Assembly (NCBI GenBank): GCA_017354895.1
Contig: CP071497.1
Span: forward strand, 1,116,001 to 1,180,000
Length of the DNA stretch: 64,000 bases
Source: Podospora comata
Lineage: Eukaryota; Ascomycota; Sordariomycetes; Sordariales; Podosporaceae
Direction of reading: 5' to 3'
Shown: positions 19,555 through 31,101 of the stretch, piece by piece
How the letters are laid out: each line of letters opens with the position of its first letter
Numbering within the stretch: the first letter of the stretch is position 1
Notes under the pieces: model-generated
What the model saw: the letters and a program-made list of their open reading frames with translations, nothing else
Told to the model about the DNA's origin: nothing
The model's database searches: none
Made by a program: the position numbers and the translations under genes

Positions 19555-21867
19555 ATGGCAGCACCACCACCACCATCATCATTATCATCATCATCATCAT
19601 CATCATCACCAAAAGAAATCCCCCTCCCCGACTCAACCGACTTCCTCTCCGAATCACAATGGGCCGTCTTCATGGCCCTAATGGACACCATCGCGCCCGC
19701 GATCCTGCCCCCAAAGTCCATCGACTCTTCTGACAACAACGCCCCCGATGACAAGTCAGTCCTGAGGCTCTCCCAACAAGAATACGCCGCCGCCGCCTCC
19801 GACATCCGCGCAGCAGTCTCCCCCCACGAGGTCACCGCCGAGACAATTGAGTCCTACCTCCGCGAACGCCCCAGCGACAACCCCATGTTTGAAAAGATCA
19901 TGAAACTCGTCCTCAGCGGCCTGCCCCCGTCCAAAAAGAGGGAGCTGAAGATTCTCTTGAGTGTCTTGTCCACCAGACCAGGATCCTTAATCCTCACATC
20001 GTACGGCACGCCACTGCCCCAACTTGGGCTGGAGGATAGAACCAGGGTTTTGGAGGGTTGGAGAGAGAGCAGGCTTTGGGCTGTCAGGGGGTTGTTCAAG
20101 TCGATGACTACGCTGGGCAAGCTGGGGTTTTTGAGGAGTAGTAATACTTTTGCGCCGTTGACGGGGTTCCCCTCTGTGCCGAAGGAGTGGGTTGCTACTT
20201 CTTCGTTTCCGTTTGAGTTCATCAGGCCAACGGCGGAAGTTGAGACGGACGTGGTGATTATTGGATCGGGGTGCGGGTCAGGGGTGGTGACGAACAGGTT
20301 GGCGAATACGTTTGGCAAAGGGGTCAAGGTTTTGGTTTTGGAAAAGGGGGAGCATTTCGACGCGTCGTATTTTCCCATGTCGCAGACGGTGGGGTTGTCG
20401 GCTATGTTTGAGGCCGGGGGGGTGGTTGAGTCGGATGATGGGTCGATTACTGTTACGGCGGGGAGCTGTTTTGGGGGTGGTGGGACGGTGAACTGGAGCG
20501 CGTCGTTGCAGCCGCAGGATTTTGTCAGGAAGGACTGGGCCGAGACGTACAAGATGCCTTTTTTTGACGGGAGGGAGTTCCAGGAGTGTTTGGATCATGT
20601 TTGGGAGAAGATGGGGGTTACGGATAAGATTACGCCGAACCATGGAAATCAGGTGCTGTTGAATGGTGGGAGGCAGACGGGGTGTAAAAGGTGCAAGATT
20701 GTGCCGCAAAATACGCGCGGTCAACCGCACAACTGTGGTTATTGCACTTTGGGATGCGCCAATGGTGAGAAGATGGGACCTGTGAATGGATGGTTCCCAG
20801 AGGCTGTTGAGAAGGGGGCTGTAGAGTTTATGGAAGGGTTCAGGGCTGAAAGAGTCCTTTTTGATGAGAAAAAGAAGAGCAAGAAGGTGGCCTGTGGTGT
20901 TGCGGGCGTTTGGACCCCCAAGGAAGGCGGAGAGCCGATCAAGGTTGTCGTCAAGGCCAAGAAGGTGGTTGTCAGCGCTGGCACGCTGTGGAGTCCGGTG
21001 GTTCTGATGAACAGTGGGATCAAGAACCCCCAGGTTGGCAAGAACCTGTATTTGCATCCTGTCAACTTTGTTGCTGGTGCTTTCGATGAGGACATTCGTC
21101 CTTGGGAGGGTGTGTGGGCCCTATCAGTTTCAGTGCATGATCAAAGCTAACAGCATCCAGGCGGCAGTCTCACGACGGTGGTTGGCGATTTCGAGGACCT
21201 CGACGGCAAGGGTCACGGCGCCAAACTGGAGGCCATGTCCATGATGCCCAGCTTGGCACTTCCCTTCCTCACATGGCGCTCTGGAAGCGACTACAAGCTG
21301 ATGGCGGCCAAGTACCGCCACATCAACCAGTACATCTCCATCATCCGTGACAGGGACACTGGATACATTTACAGAGACCCCTATACCGGCGACCCTCGTA
21401 TCTCGTACACGCCGTCCGATTTCGACCGCGCCCACAACTTTGTCGGTGTTCTCGAGCTCTGCAAAATTCTGCATGCGACTGGGGCGAGAGAAATCCACCC
21501 TTGCCTGCCTGGCTTCCAGCCATTTGTTCGGTCTCAAGGCGACTCAAAGAAGACGGACAAGGCGTTCAAGAAGTGGCTCAGGAAACTGAAGAAGCATGGC
21601 AACAAGCCACCTGTTGCGCCGTTTGTCTCGGCTCATCAGATGGGTACCTGCCGCATGAGCGCCAAGGCAAAGGACGGTGTCGTTGACCCTCGTGGTAGAG
21701 TGTGGGATACCGAGGGGCTGTATGTGGCCGATGCCAGTATCTTCCCTACGGCCAGCGGTGTCAACCCTATGGTCACGACAATGGCTCTTGCTGATTGGGT
21801 TGCGAGGGGTATTTGTGAGGACATCAAGGACGAGCTGGTTGTTGAGAAAGTGCCTTCGAGGTTGTAA
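19555..21867 (+). CDS. long-chain fatty alcohol oxidase (GMC family), peroxisomal
   Basis: FAD-dependent enzyme that oxidises long-chain alcohols to aldehydes with oxygen, giving hydrogen peroxide. Exons are 19555-21109 and 21161-21867 (intron 51 bases, GCTAAC branch), 753 residues. The FAD-binding GSGCGSGVV motif lies near residue 237; the GMC C-terminal signatures are HQMGTCRMS (about 675) and SGVNPMVTTMALAD (about 720). The length and late position of the FAD motif fit the FAO subgroup rather than glucose-oxidase-type GMC enzymes. The last three residues, SRL, are a canonical type 1 peroxisomal targeting signal. A serine run at residues 8-18 comes from a CAT/TCA triplet repeat. It is convergent with the flavin monooxygenase gene, with 111 bases between stops. 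A role in omega-oxidation or wax/alcohol use is inferred. Confidence 0.92.
19556..19610 (+). repeat. CAC/CAT triplet repeat in coding sequence
   Basis: Imperfect triplet repeat read as Pro and Ser codons at the N-terminus of the alcohol oxidase. It could vary in length between strains. Confidence 0.75.
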
Positions 21868-21978
21868 AATATGTACATGAGTAACGGTGATTCGATACAT
21901 GGTCGACGGACGGTGGATCATGATTGATATGTAATATTGTACATACAGCTATGTACGTAAATAATATGGTTTGCACGA

Positions 21979-23786
21979 TCAGTTCAGCCCCTTTCGTCTG
22001 ATCACACCCAATCCCCATGTCCTCAGAACAGGCACAACAGCAGCAAACCTTGACCCAGCCAATGCCAGCGCCAAACGAGAATTCGGGTTCTTTCCAACCC
22101 AAGCAAGCAGCCCACCCGAGGCCATCACGGCGAAAGCAATGAACCACAATCCGGGCATCCTCCTCTTGACAATACTCGACTTGCCAGTCGCGGGTCCCTA
22201 TTCACATGTTAGCCATTGTCACCTAAAGGAGCCAAATCATGGAAACTCGCATTATAAACCCAATCCCCCTTCTTGATCATCATACAATCCCACCAATACC
22301 TTGCCTGACTCCACGGATACGTCATCCCATTCCACACCCTCCCCGTCTCCCTGTCTCGAGCTGTATACCAACTATTGCAAGTCTCACTCGTAAACACCGT
22401 CTTCCCCAACGCCTCCTGAACCCGCTCAACAAACTCCCTCTCCGCCTGCTCCGTCACATCAACAACCGACGCCCTCCCCTCCAAACAAGGCTTGATAACC
22501 CTCAACGCGAAGTTAACCCCGTTTTCAATCGCCATCACAGCCGAAGTATGCCCCGTAGCCGTATTCGGCCCCCACAGCAAAAAGAAGTTGGGAAACCCAT
22601 GCAACGAAGTGCAATTGTACGCCTCCGGACCAGGAAATGTCTCACTCCAATGCTCCTGGAGTGTATGGCCCCCCGTACCAACAACCGGCAAGAGTGTCGT
22701 GGATGTGTTCGTCTCAAAGCCATTAGCCAAGACCAGCACATCCGCCTCCACCACCCGTCCATCAGCCATTTTCACCCCGTGAGGTAAGATCTCGACTGCC
22801 TTGTCGTTGGTGAGGGTTATCTTTTCCGAGTGGAGACATTCCAGGTAGCCGGAGTCAAAGACGCGTCTTTTGCACCCGATTTCGAACTCGGGGACGAGGA
22901 GGGGGTGGTATTTCTCCGGAGCGGTGGTTTTCATGTACTTTTCCGCCATCTTCCTGCGTCTGGACCGGAAGGAGGCCGCCGAAGGGGTGAGGGTGAAGCC
23001 GGCCCAGTCGGCCTCGGCGAGGTGGTAGACTATGAAGCGTTGGAGGAGCGTGGCGCCGGGCATGCTTGCCAGAAGCTTTTTGGCAAAGGGGGAGACTTTG
23101 GCGTCGACGGGGGGGTAGATCCAGTGTTTGGAGCGGACGATTTGGGTGAGGTGGGCGGTGGAGGAGAGGATGGAGGGGACGATTTGGGCGGCGGTGCAGC
23201 CGTTTCCAAAGACTACCACTTTTTTGTCGTGGAGGGAGACGGAGTGGTCCCAGCGGGCGGAGTGGATTACCGGACCTTGGAAGGAGTCGATTCCGGGGAC
23301 GTCCAAGGGGCGGGGGGAGTTGAATTGGCCTGAGCCGGAGAACAAGAACTGGCATTCGTGGTGGGAAGTGAGGTTGGTTTCGAGGTCGAGGATCGTCAGC
23401 CGCCATCGGGGGTTGGTAGGGGAGGGGATCCATTCTGCTTTGGTGACTTTGGTGTTGAACTTCATGCGCGGGACGAGGTTGTATTTCTCGGCGACTTTGG
23501 TGAGATAGGCGCGGAGTTCATCGTGAGGAGGGAGGAATCTGGTCCAGTTTGGGTTGCGCTCAAAGCTGAAGGAGTAGAGAGCTGAGGGGACGTCACAGGC
23601 TGCGCCTGGGTATTGGTTGATGGACCATGTCCCACCAACACACGGTTGGGAGTCAAAGAATTGGATGGATGAGGGCGAGATGCTGTACCATCGTTGGATG
23701 GTAGCCCCGAGAGCTATGCCTGAGAAGCCTGTGCCGATACAGGCGAACTGGGTGAAGGGGACTTCGGTTTCTTTGTCTGAAGACAT
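21979..23786 (-). CDS. Baeyer-Villiger-type flavin monooxygenase with C-terminal membrane anchor
   Basis: FAD/NADPH enzyme of the class that inserts oxygen next to a carbonyl, turning ketones into esters or lactones, or that hydroxylates heteroatoms. Exon 1 is 22260-23786. The last exon, 21979-22197, is joined through a 62-base intron with an unusual GTTTAT donor, GCTAAC branch and TAG acceptor; the total is 581 residues. The N-terminal FAD motif is GTGFSGIALG (about 17-26). The BVMO fingerprint FxGxxxHxxxWD is present as FQGPVIHSARWD. A second nucleotide-binding loop, VVVFGNGCTAAQIV, follows. The final exon adds a hydrophobic helix (LWFIAFAVMASGGLLAWV) and a basic end, suggesting a tail anchor in ER, peroxisome or lipid-droplet membrane. 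If the intron is retained, translation stops 17 codons past the exon junction without the anchor. Downstream of the SDR gene on the same strand. Confidence 0.87.
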
Positions 23787-24268
23787 CGTGAAATGCTATG
23801 GCGGTGGGAACATGTCAAGAGAGCCTCGAGGTGAGAACCTGGAGCACGGTGAGCAGTCAGGGGGCATCATAAGCCGCAAAATCTATACACTAGTCCAGAC
23901 ATCTGACGATACCCAAACTCTTGACGTCGTAGATGCTAGCACCAATATCTGCAAGGGGGCAACAAAACAAGCTAGCGGGATCCTCCCGATGCCTCGGTCC
24001 CCCAACAATTAAACCGCCAAGACAGAGATTGGGGTGTGCCAAGAATGCAGATCTGGAGATGAGACAAGGATGCCCACGGGGCACACTGATCCCCGCAACC
24101 CCGAGACGGCACGCGACAGTTGGACTTTGGAGGCAAACGGCAGTGGGTGATGAATGTGGTGGTAGGTAGCATGCTTGTATCATATCTAGTAACTTCAGTG
24201 AAATTCTATCATCAGTTTTCGTTCATTTCATTTCGCTTTTTATTCTTTTTTTGTCTTGATCAGCTCAC
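23787..24268. promoter_or_regulatory. spacer between SDR stop and monooxygenase start
   Basis: 482 bases holding the monooxygenase promoter. No gene seen; no clear TATA box. Confidence 0.45.
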
Positions 24269-25765
24269 TCAGCTTGATCTTTCAGACCTCTCGTTCCTTG
24301 CTCTTCTCTCGGCTCTGTTCGATCTGCCGGATCTCTCAGCCCTCTCAGCCCTCTCAGACCTTTCAGACCTCTCAGCCCTCTCAGCTCTCTCAGGTCTCTC
24401 GCCTGCCTCGCTCCTCTCGGCTCTCTCCGGGCGTTCAGGTCTTTCGGCTTTCTCAGATCTCTCAGCTGCCTCGGATTTCTCAGGCTTCTCGGGCACCTCA
24501 GGTGCTTCAGATCGGTCAGACTTCTCAGCGATTTCGGCCTTCTGAACCTTGACGGCCCTCAAGCCTCCGTTCTCGTCAATGATCTGTCGCCCCTGGAATC
24601 CAACCGCGAGGTTGACTGTGCCATTTCGGATGAGATATGTGTACACCCACTCAGGAAGCGCCCTCTGTGATAGTGTCAGCTATTGTGTCACTCCATATGC
24701 GAATGAAAAGAATCTTACCAAACAAGTGATGTATCTCATGATTCCCGGTAAATACACAACACCTCCATATCCGCTCTCAATCTGTCTGACAATAGTCTCG
24801 GCCACCGTTTCAACGTGAAGCAATGGCGCTCCAAATTGCGACTGACGGGGCACTCCTGACAGAAATGGTGTACGGATGAAGTTGGGAATAATGTTGGTCA
24901 ATCTGACCTTGTCGGCCTTGTGTCTATGCTTCAGTTCTAGCGCCAGGCCCTCATGTAACGCTTGAACGCCAGCCTTGGTGGCAGAGTAATCGACGATGCC
25001 CGGCGCGGGAACAGCAGCGCTCATGGAGCAGATGGTAACGATATGACCGTGGTTCGTCTTGGCCATGTGCGGGACGAACTCCTTGATGAGCAGGAACGGA
25101 GCTTGAAGGTTGGTCTTGATGGTGACTTCGACGTCGGCGTAGGATCCTTCCAAAACGCTGAACCCGCGGGCAAGACCGGCGTTGTTGATCAGGACAGTTG
25201 GATGGCCAACCTTCTTTTTGATGCGCTTCGAAACAGAGCGCACAACCTCGGGTTTGCTGAGATCGGCTTGGAAGTAAAAGACCCGAGAGGCATCGGCGGC
25301 AGATGGCTCCCAGGACATGGGAGCAAAGTCAACGATGACAATCTTGACACCCTTGTGCCAGGCCAGCAGCATCTTAGCTGTGTGCTCGCCAATGCCGCTG
25401 CTGGCCCCAGTGATGAGAACAATCTCCTTGTCGAGGGTCTTCCACTCCCCGGGCTTGTTGCGCGTCCAGTTGTTGGCGGTCCATTTTGTGAGGAACTCGT
25501 TGGCAGAGTAGGCGGCGCCAACAAGACCAAGGGTCAGGGCAGTGCGTGCGATCTTTGGAAGGTTGAGGTCGCGAGGGTTGAGTTTGACACCGAGACGGTT
25601 GGCGTGAGTGAAGAGGGCGGTCAGATACTTGACCGAGGAGTCGAGCGTGAGGAAGTGGGCGGCGCCGGCAATGGGAAGGGCAAGAAACTCGTTAAGGGCA
25701 GTGTACCGGACGACTCGGGCGAGGCTGTCGAGGTGGAAGCCCTTGTTTTCTCTACGGCTAGCCAT
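24269..25765 (-). CDS. membrane-associated short-chain dehydrogenase/reductase
   Basis: NAD(P)-dependent oxidoreductase of the classical SDR type, 480 residues. Exon 1 is 24719-25765 and exon 2 24269-24664; the intron is 54 bases, phase 0. An N-terminal region of about 110 residues with two hydrophobic segments precedes the Rossmann motif TGASSGIG (about 119-126), NNAG and the catalytic YSATK (about 258). This arrangement resembles the RDH10/17-beta-HSD11-like SDRs that sit on ER and lipid droplets and act on retinoid, steroid or fatty alcohols. Exon 2 completes the fold (EWVYTYLIRNG) and then runs into about 85 residues of Arg/Glu/Ala/Ser repeats coded by a 9-base minisatellite. It is divergent from the hydrolase gene (497-base shared upstream region). 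Confidence 0.88.
24290..24540 (-). repeat. degenerate 9-base minisatellite in SDR coding sequence
   Basis: On the plus strand the unit is close to CTCTCAGCC; read on the minus strand it encodes Ala/Ser-Glu-Arg triads. Copies drift in sequence but keep the frame, so the tail seems to have been maintained as protein. Confidence 0.85.
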
Positions 25766-26262
25766 GTTGTTTTATCCAATAATAGTAATGATAATGATAC
25801 GTAGTAATGCTGGCAGAATTCTCAAACTGTACAGAAGTTGTGTCAAGGAGAAGAAAAAGGTGAACTCGCCCACCGTGTCACAGTCACACACACCACACAC
25901 CGCTACTGCTGACCCTCACCTGTGCCTTACTACCCCTCCGCTCTCCCCTCCTGCGCCCCTCATCCTATCGACCCCTCCACGACAGGGGATGCCCCTGGTC
26001 GTTCCCCAACTGCCAGCAAAACATGCTCCCCACACTCTTGGCGGTACCCAACCCCGCAAAGTGGGCCGAGGACAACCCCCTGTGAACAAGCACATGAAGA
26101 TGTCCAGATGGGGAATGGATGGAATGCAGAGAGGCCTTGCCATGGGGAAATATCGTTGAGAGGCCGCCAGAACCCGATTTCATATTTCATTTTCTTGTAC
26201 CACCAGAATCAGCTGTTCCGCTACCCTTTGTTATGCTTTTCTGGTAGAACCATATTTTCAAA
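25766..26262. promoter_or_regulatory. bidirectional promoter region, SDR / hydrolase
   Basis: 497 bases between divergent start codons. A shared regulatory region would allow co-expression of the two enzymes; this is inferred from the layout. Confidence 0.5.
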
Positions 26263-27590
26263 ATGGTAAGTGGGCCTAAACACCATCAAATTTTCTCACG
26301 ATGTCAACAAACCCCCCTTTTCCGTTGCTGACATAATTCCTCTGCAGGCGCCCGCATCATCCAAACCGCCCACCCTCTCCTTTCTAGGGAAACTTTCCCT
26401 TCTCTTCAAACTTCTCGTCGTCGGTATGTTTTCCCCTTTTTTTTTAAAAAAAAAAACACCTTTCTTCCCACTCTAACACCCTCCCAGCCCCTCCAACCCT
26501 CCTAATCAACAACCTCCGCTGCCACCTCCTCGCCCTCCTCCGCGGCGCCTCCCTCAAATACTACACCCTCTGCGCCTTCAACAAATTCGGCCTCCGCCAC
26601 CTCACCCCCCTCCAACTCCAGTTTATGAAACCCCCCACCGTTGCCTATTACAAATCATGGGTTAGAAAGCAGTCCATCGCCGCCATCAAGCGGCTCTCCA
26701 CCTCCAATGACACCCCCAAACCAGAGGACCTAGTGTTATCCGAGCTCAAAGTCGACATTGAATCCCTTCACGACGGGCAATCCTCGCTCCTCTGGCTAGG
26801 CCACCGCACCAAAGCCAAAAAGGTCGTCCTTTTCTTCCACGGAGGGGGCTACGCCGTCCCCATGCTACCAGGCCACATCAACTGGTGTCACCGCGCTTAC
26901 CTCCTCGCCTCCCCCGGCGACGTCGCCGTGGCGATACTGCAGTACACCCTTGTCCCTCATGGTAAATATCCGACGCAGCTGAAGCAAGCCGCGGCAGGGT
27001 TGGATCATATCCTCAAAGCGGGGGTCAAGCCAGAAAATATCATCTTCGGTGGTGACTCCGCTGGTGGAAACCTGACTTGCTCACTCCTCTCCCACCTGCT
27101 GCACCCCCACCCAGACGCGGTGGCCGTCTCCCTTTCTCGACCTATCGCCGGCGCGTTTTTGGTGTCGCCTTGGGTGTCGACTAGGACCGACACGGCTAGT
27201 TATAAAAAGAACAACGGGATTGACATGCTGTCTACCCCCACCATTGACTCCGCCTGTGGGCATTTGCTACCCGAAAACTTGACAGACGAGGACAGGGCAT
27301 GGGTTATGCCTATTGATCTACCGCGGGAGAGGCAGGAGGCGTGGTTCAAGGGGTTGGACAAGGTTGTTTCGGAGGTGTACATCACGGCAGGGGAACAGGA
27401 GGTTTTCTTGGATCAAAGCGTGCAGTTGGCGGATGTGTTCAAGAAGGTGAACAACAAACTGGATGTCAAGGTTGAGCTGATGAAGAGTGAGGCGCATGAT
27501 TGGATTCTGCTGGAGGGGGAGAATCAGCATGATGGGGATGCGACCAAGAGAATGAGGAGTTGGGTTAGGGGGTTGTGGGGGTTTAAATAG
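26263..27590 (+). CDS. alpha/beta hydrolase-3 family esterase/lipase with N-terminal hydrophobic anchor
   Basis: Serine esterase of the hormone-sensitive-lipase-like class, 393 residues. Exons are 26263-26265 (only the ATG), 26348-26423 and 26488-27590; both introns have good signals (GTAAGT/GCTGAC/CAG and GTATGT/CTCTAAC/CAG). The second exon plus the start of the third encode a hydrophobic stretch around LLFKLLVV and LLINNL, probably a signal anchor. The oxyanion-hole HGGG is near residue 144, the nucleophile elbow GDSAGGN near 215, an acidic residue in EVFLDQ in the usual Asp region, and the catalytic His in AHDW near 361. The second intron contains a T-run followed by an A-run. The gene is divergent from the SDR and convergent with the regulator gene (89 bases between them). 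An intron-free reading from ATG 26625 would lack the anchor. Confidence 0.88.
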
Positions 27591-27679
27591 GTGTGATAGA
27601 GGCGAGAAGATTTGGTGTTGCCATAGGAGGCTGTAATGTTTACTATTTATTGTCTGTATGAACACAGTTCCGCGAACAT

Positions 27680-30411
27680 CTACAACTGAAAGTTATCTGT
27701 CCCTAACCCACCTGTAAAGAAGTCTAAAGGCTGGTCCCAATTGAAGAGCGAGGTCACGTTCAGCATGCTCAGGTCCGCATTACTGGGAACTTCCCATTGG
27801 AGACCGTTTCCAAAATCCAGAGAAGTATGATGTGCTTGGGCTGAGTTGAAGCCATCCTCCCTGGGCAACACGATACCCTGGCCAGCTGGGGTGGCGGCAG
27901 TGGCAATCGGGGTTGGAAGGACTGGCCTGTCGGTGTCACCGGCTTGCTCTGGTGTTCATGTCAGTGAAAACCCCGCAATATTCACGAGAGCATCTTGAAA
28001 CATACCAGCAACACGTGCCATGACATCACCATGCACCTTTTGCAGCAGTTTCAGAGACCTGTGAGCAGAGATACTGAACGAAGCAAAGTGTGCCAGGATT
28101 TCCTGGCAAAGAACCCATGATCTTTCCAGGCGGCGTTGATCCATAGAATCAAGGAGGGATGGACATAGATAAGCGACAATAACTGCAAGGCCACCAGTGA
28201 ATGCATCTGCGGAGGAGCGGTCAGTAGAGGAACCAGTAACGGGAAGCGGTGAAACTCAGCATACACAATCCATCCCACCACCAACCTCCAGTTGTGTCTG
28301 TCTGATAAGTCCTGGAAACCAGCTCGACCAAGTCCATGGCTGATCCCAAGCAAATCTTTGCACATTCTGCTGCAAAGGAAGCATACAGCATTCTATTTCC
28401 ACCAAAGGGTCCTTGCTTCACCGGTAAGGTTGGCTCTGTTGTTCCAGAATCTGAATTTGAGCAAAGTTGGGTGAGAATCGGTCGATGAAGCATCAGCCGT
28501 ACATAAAGAAAGCTGTTTATTTGGTCAGCTCAGACGGCAGGGCCATCGACTCAGGGCTACTCACCTGGCATGAAGCACATTTCTCTGCGTGAAAACAATC
28601 TTCTTCTTGTCTTCTGGCATCCCGCTAATATCACTGGGTGCTGTCCAAGACATGGCGGGGCAAACTGCCGCCTCATGTCTCGACAACTTGGCATCCAGCT
28701 CCAGAATGGCATCCAACCCATACAGCGGAGACTCATCACCGGTGGTCCCTGACGAAGAACTTGGTGCTCCTCGGCCTTTGGGTGACAGATAGATACTCGA
28801 CAATATCTCACCCAGGATATGACATTGCCGAATGTGGTCAAGAAAGAAGTTCATCCTCGATGTCGTGGTCACTTCATCGTCAACCTGAGCAAGTGTACCA
28901 GGCCACTCATCATCCACCAGCTCCAACCTTGACGGCAGCGGCAGATCATTCACATCCGTCATCGTCGGCCTCCCAAACGTCATGCTCACGATACTGCTCC
29001 TGCATCAGCTTCAACCCTTCCCAATCACCACAAAGAGCACTCACATATCCAAAATAACACACCCATGCCACGTCCGCCTCCTCACCTCCCTCTCCAACTC
29101 CGACCTCCCCTTCCTCCCCGCCTCCGTATGCAACCCCAACCCCTGCGCCACCCTCCCCGCGACCCCCAGCGAATTCCAGCACCTGCTCGGAAAAGGGGTA
29201 CTCTGCAGCAGCAGCGTCATAAGCAACAAACTCTGCACCACACCCACATTATGCATATCAATCAAATCCAACCCCACAAACTTCTTCGCCCTCTCCAAAA
29301 AAGTCTCTATCGCGCTGACCCTGTCCTTGGCCGACAAATCACTAAACTGACACCCTATCGCAAAGATAGTATTGAGCGCAGAATGAAAAACGATACTCCC
29401 GGCCCCAGCCCCAGGTTCACTCCCCAACCCCAAACCAGGCTCCGGCACCCCTTTTTCCTTCCCCGTAACCGGCTGCCAGAGCTGGCGGTAGGCGTACATA
29501 AAGGTTGGCTTGTGAAAGAAGGGATACAGCCAATAAACCCGGTCGAAGAACCTCCCGACGAGGTAATCAGCCACATTCCTCGGCGGCAAGGCGAACCGAT
29601 CCGGCTGCAGGAAATTCAGGGGGCCAAAATCCGCTTTTGGCGCCGCAAAGGTTTGTCGGAGGTTGCCCGCTGCCGTTGTTGTGACCACCGATCCGGCTCC
29701 CGGCAACGACGAGGGCACCCGGTGATGATGAGGCTTGACACTCCCGTAAGCCTCCTTCATGAAACTGGCCGCGCTCGAGCTGCCGTAGAACTCGTCTTGC
29801 GTCTCCTCAAAGGCTTGGTTGACGTCGTGTTCGGCGCTTACCGTTCCCATTGCTGTTATTTTCGTGGCGTTCTCTAGGGAGTCCAGCCCTTCACAGTCGG
29901 GAGAGCGTGGGTCGAGGATCTGGCGATGCGGGACAGGCAGGGGAGTAGCAGTGGTGCATTGGACGTGATCTTTGATCGCAGGAGTAAGAAGCCCATTACC
30001 CGGCCCGGGTTGGACCGAGACGGATCTCCTCCCCGGCCCGGCCCCCGGGTCCGGAGCCGGCTCCTCGCTCGGATCAAGTGGGGGAGTGGGGATCCCATTC
30101 TCGGAACACGCCCGCTCAAGCCGTTGGATGCGTTCGTGCAGAACCCGGATGTACCTGAGGAGATGGTCAACATGGGGTGAACGCTTGAGGAAAGGTACAA
30201 AGGACACCAGAAAAACTCACGCCTCATTGCTCGCTGTCCTGGCATTCTCAACCGTGTAGATACACTGATGCAGCGGCAGCGACCGCCGCTGGCAGGTGGA
30301 GCAGATCGGCTTGGCTCCGTCGCAACGAGACTTTCTCTCCCGGCATGGCTCGCACGCCAGGGAGATCTTTCGGCGCTTCTGCTGCCGCTCGTTGCGGTGT
30401 TCGGGATCCAT
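27680..30411 (-). CDS. Zn2Cys6 fungal-specific transcription factor
   Basis: DNA-binding regulator, 817 residues. Six coding exons on the minus strand: 30221-30411, 29045-30154, 28565-28999, 28265-28512, 28006-28206 and 27680-27948; introns 45-66 bases, all joined in frame. The binuclear cluster uses Cys20, 23, 30, 37, 40 and 50 (spacing 2-6-6-2-9), preceded by a basic KRRK stretch, and is followed by a short coiled coil ([14 protein letters not shown]). The middle homology region includes FFHKPTF, a [11 protein letters not shown] segment, the [13 protein letters not shown]...SMTFGRP signature and a late [15 protein letters not shown] segment typical of fungal Zn2Cys6 factors. Its position beside the hydrolase, in the enzyme block from 19.5 kb, suggests it controls that block; this is inference. 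The 45-base intron (29000-29044) is at the lower size limit and is the least certain join. Confidence 0.9.
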
Positions 30412-31101
30412 CCCGGGTTGGCAGTCTAATCAAGGTAGGTAGCTTCGGTGCTGGTGCTGGTGTGTAATGCCAAGATTTCTTTCTGCTCTGCGTCCAAGTT
30501 GAGATTCTGCAATTCGGTTCACTCCAATTAGAAACCACATTAAAAGTCAACACGCCTGAAGACACACCTCTCAGTCGTATAGCCCGAAAGTCTGCAACGC
30601 TGGATGTTGACGATGCCGATGAACCAGGCATTCGGAAGGCACCCGAGACTTCGCGGGTTGGTTCCGACCCGAGCAGGCCCACTTTCCTGGATGCCCTGAC
30701 CCCTGATCGAATCCAGCATTGGAAAAGATAATCAAAAGGCCATAAATGCAGATGCTTTATTACACTCGCTCGAGTCGCCTCTATCTAGCTCTCTAATGCT
30801 GTAAACTCGTCTGGAAACTCATATCATCGCTTCGTAATCACCATTGATGCCCCTATCCCCCAAAACCAAATTTCAACCCTAAACGCCCTCGCTAGTGCTG
30901 TCGGAAAAAGCGTCTGTAGCATATCGAAATAATCGGGACTATTGCCATGACCAAAACCACCCAGCGTGACCGGATGTTACCAATACCGCATGAATACGAT
31001 CCAGACGTGATGGTGCTATTGTCATCATCGTCGGGAGCATCACCTCTGACGGTCAAAGTCCCATCATCATCATCATCATCTTCGTCGCCCCTCCAGCCGT
31101 T
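30412..31101. other. intergenic
   Basis: 690 bases with the promoter of the Zn2Cys6 factor and the 3' flank of the deubiquitinase gene, including a short CAT triplet run near 31063-31080. No gene seen. Confidence 0.5.

Noticed and set aside
21824-22147. 107-codon minus-strand frame overlapping the monooxygenase 3' exon
   Set aside because: The exon reads better in the neighbouring frame, which gives a hydrophobic helix and a stop at a sensible place.
22830-23333. 167-codon plus-strand Gly/Val-rich frame
   Set aside because: Antisense to the flavin monooxygenase coding sequence.
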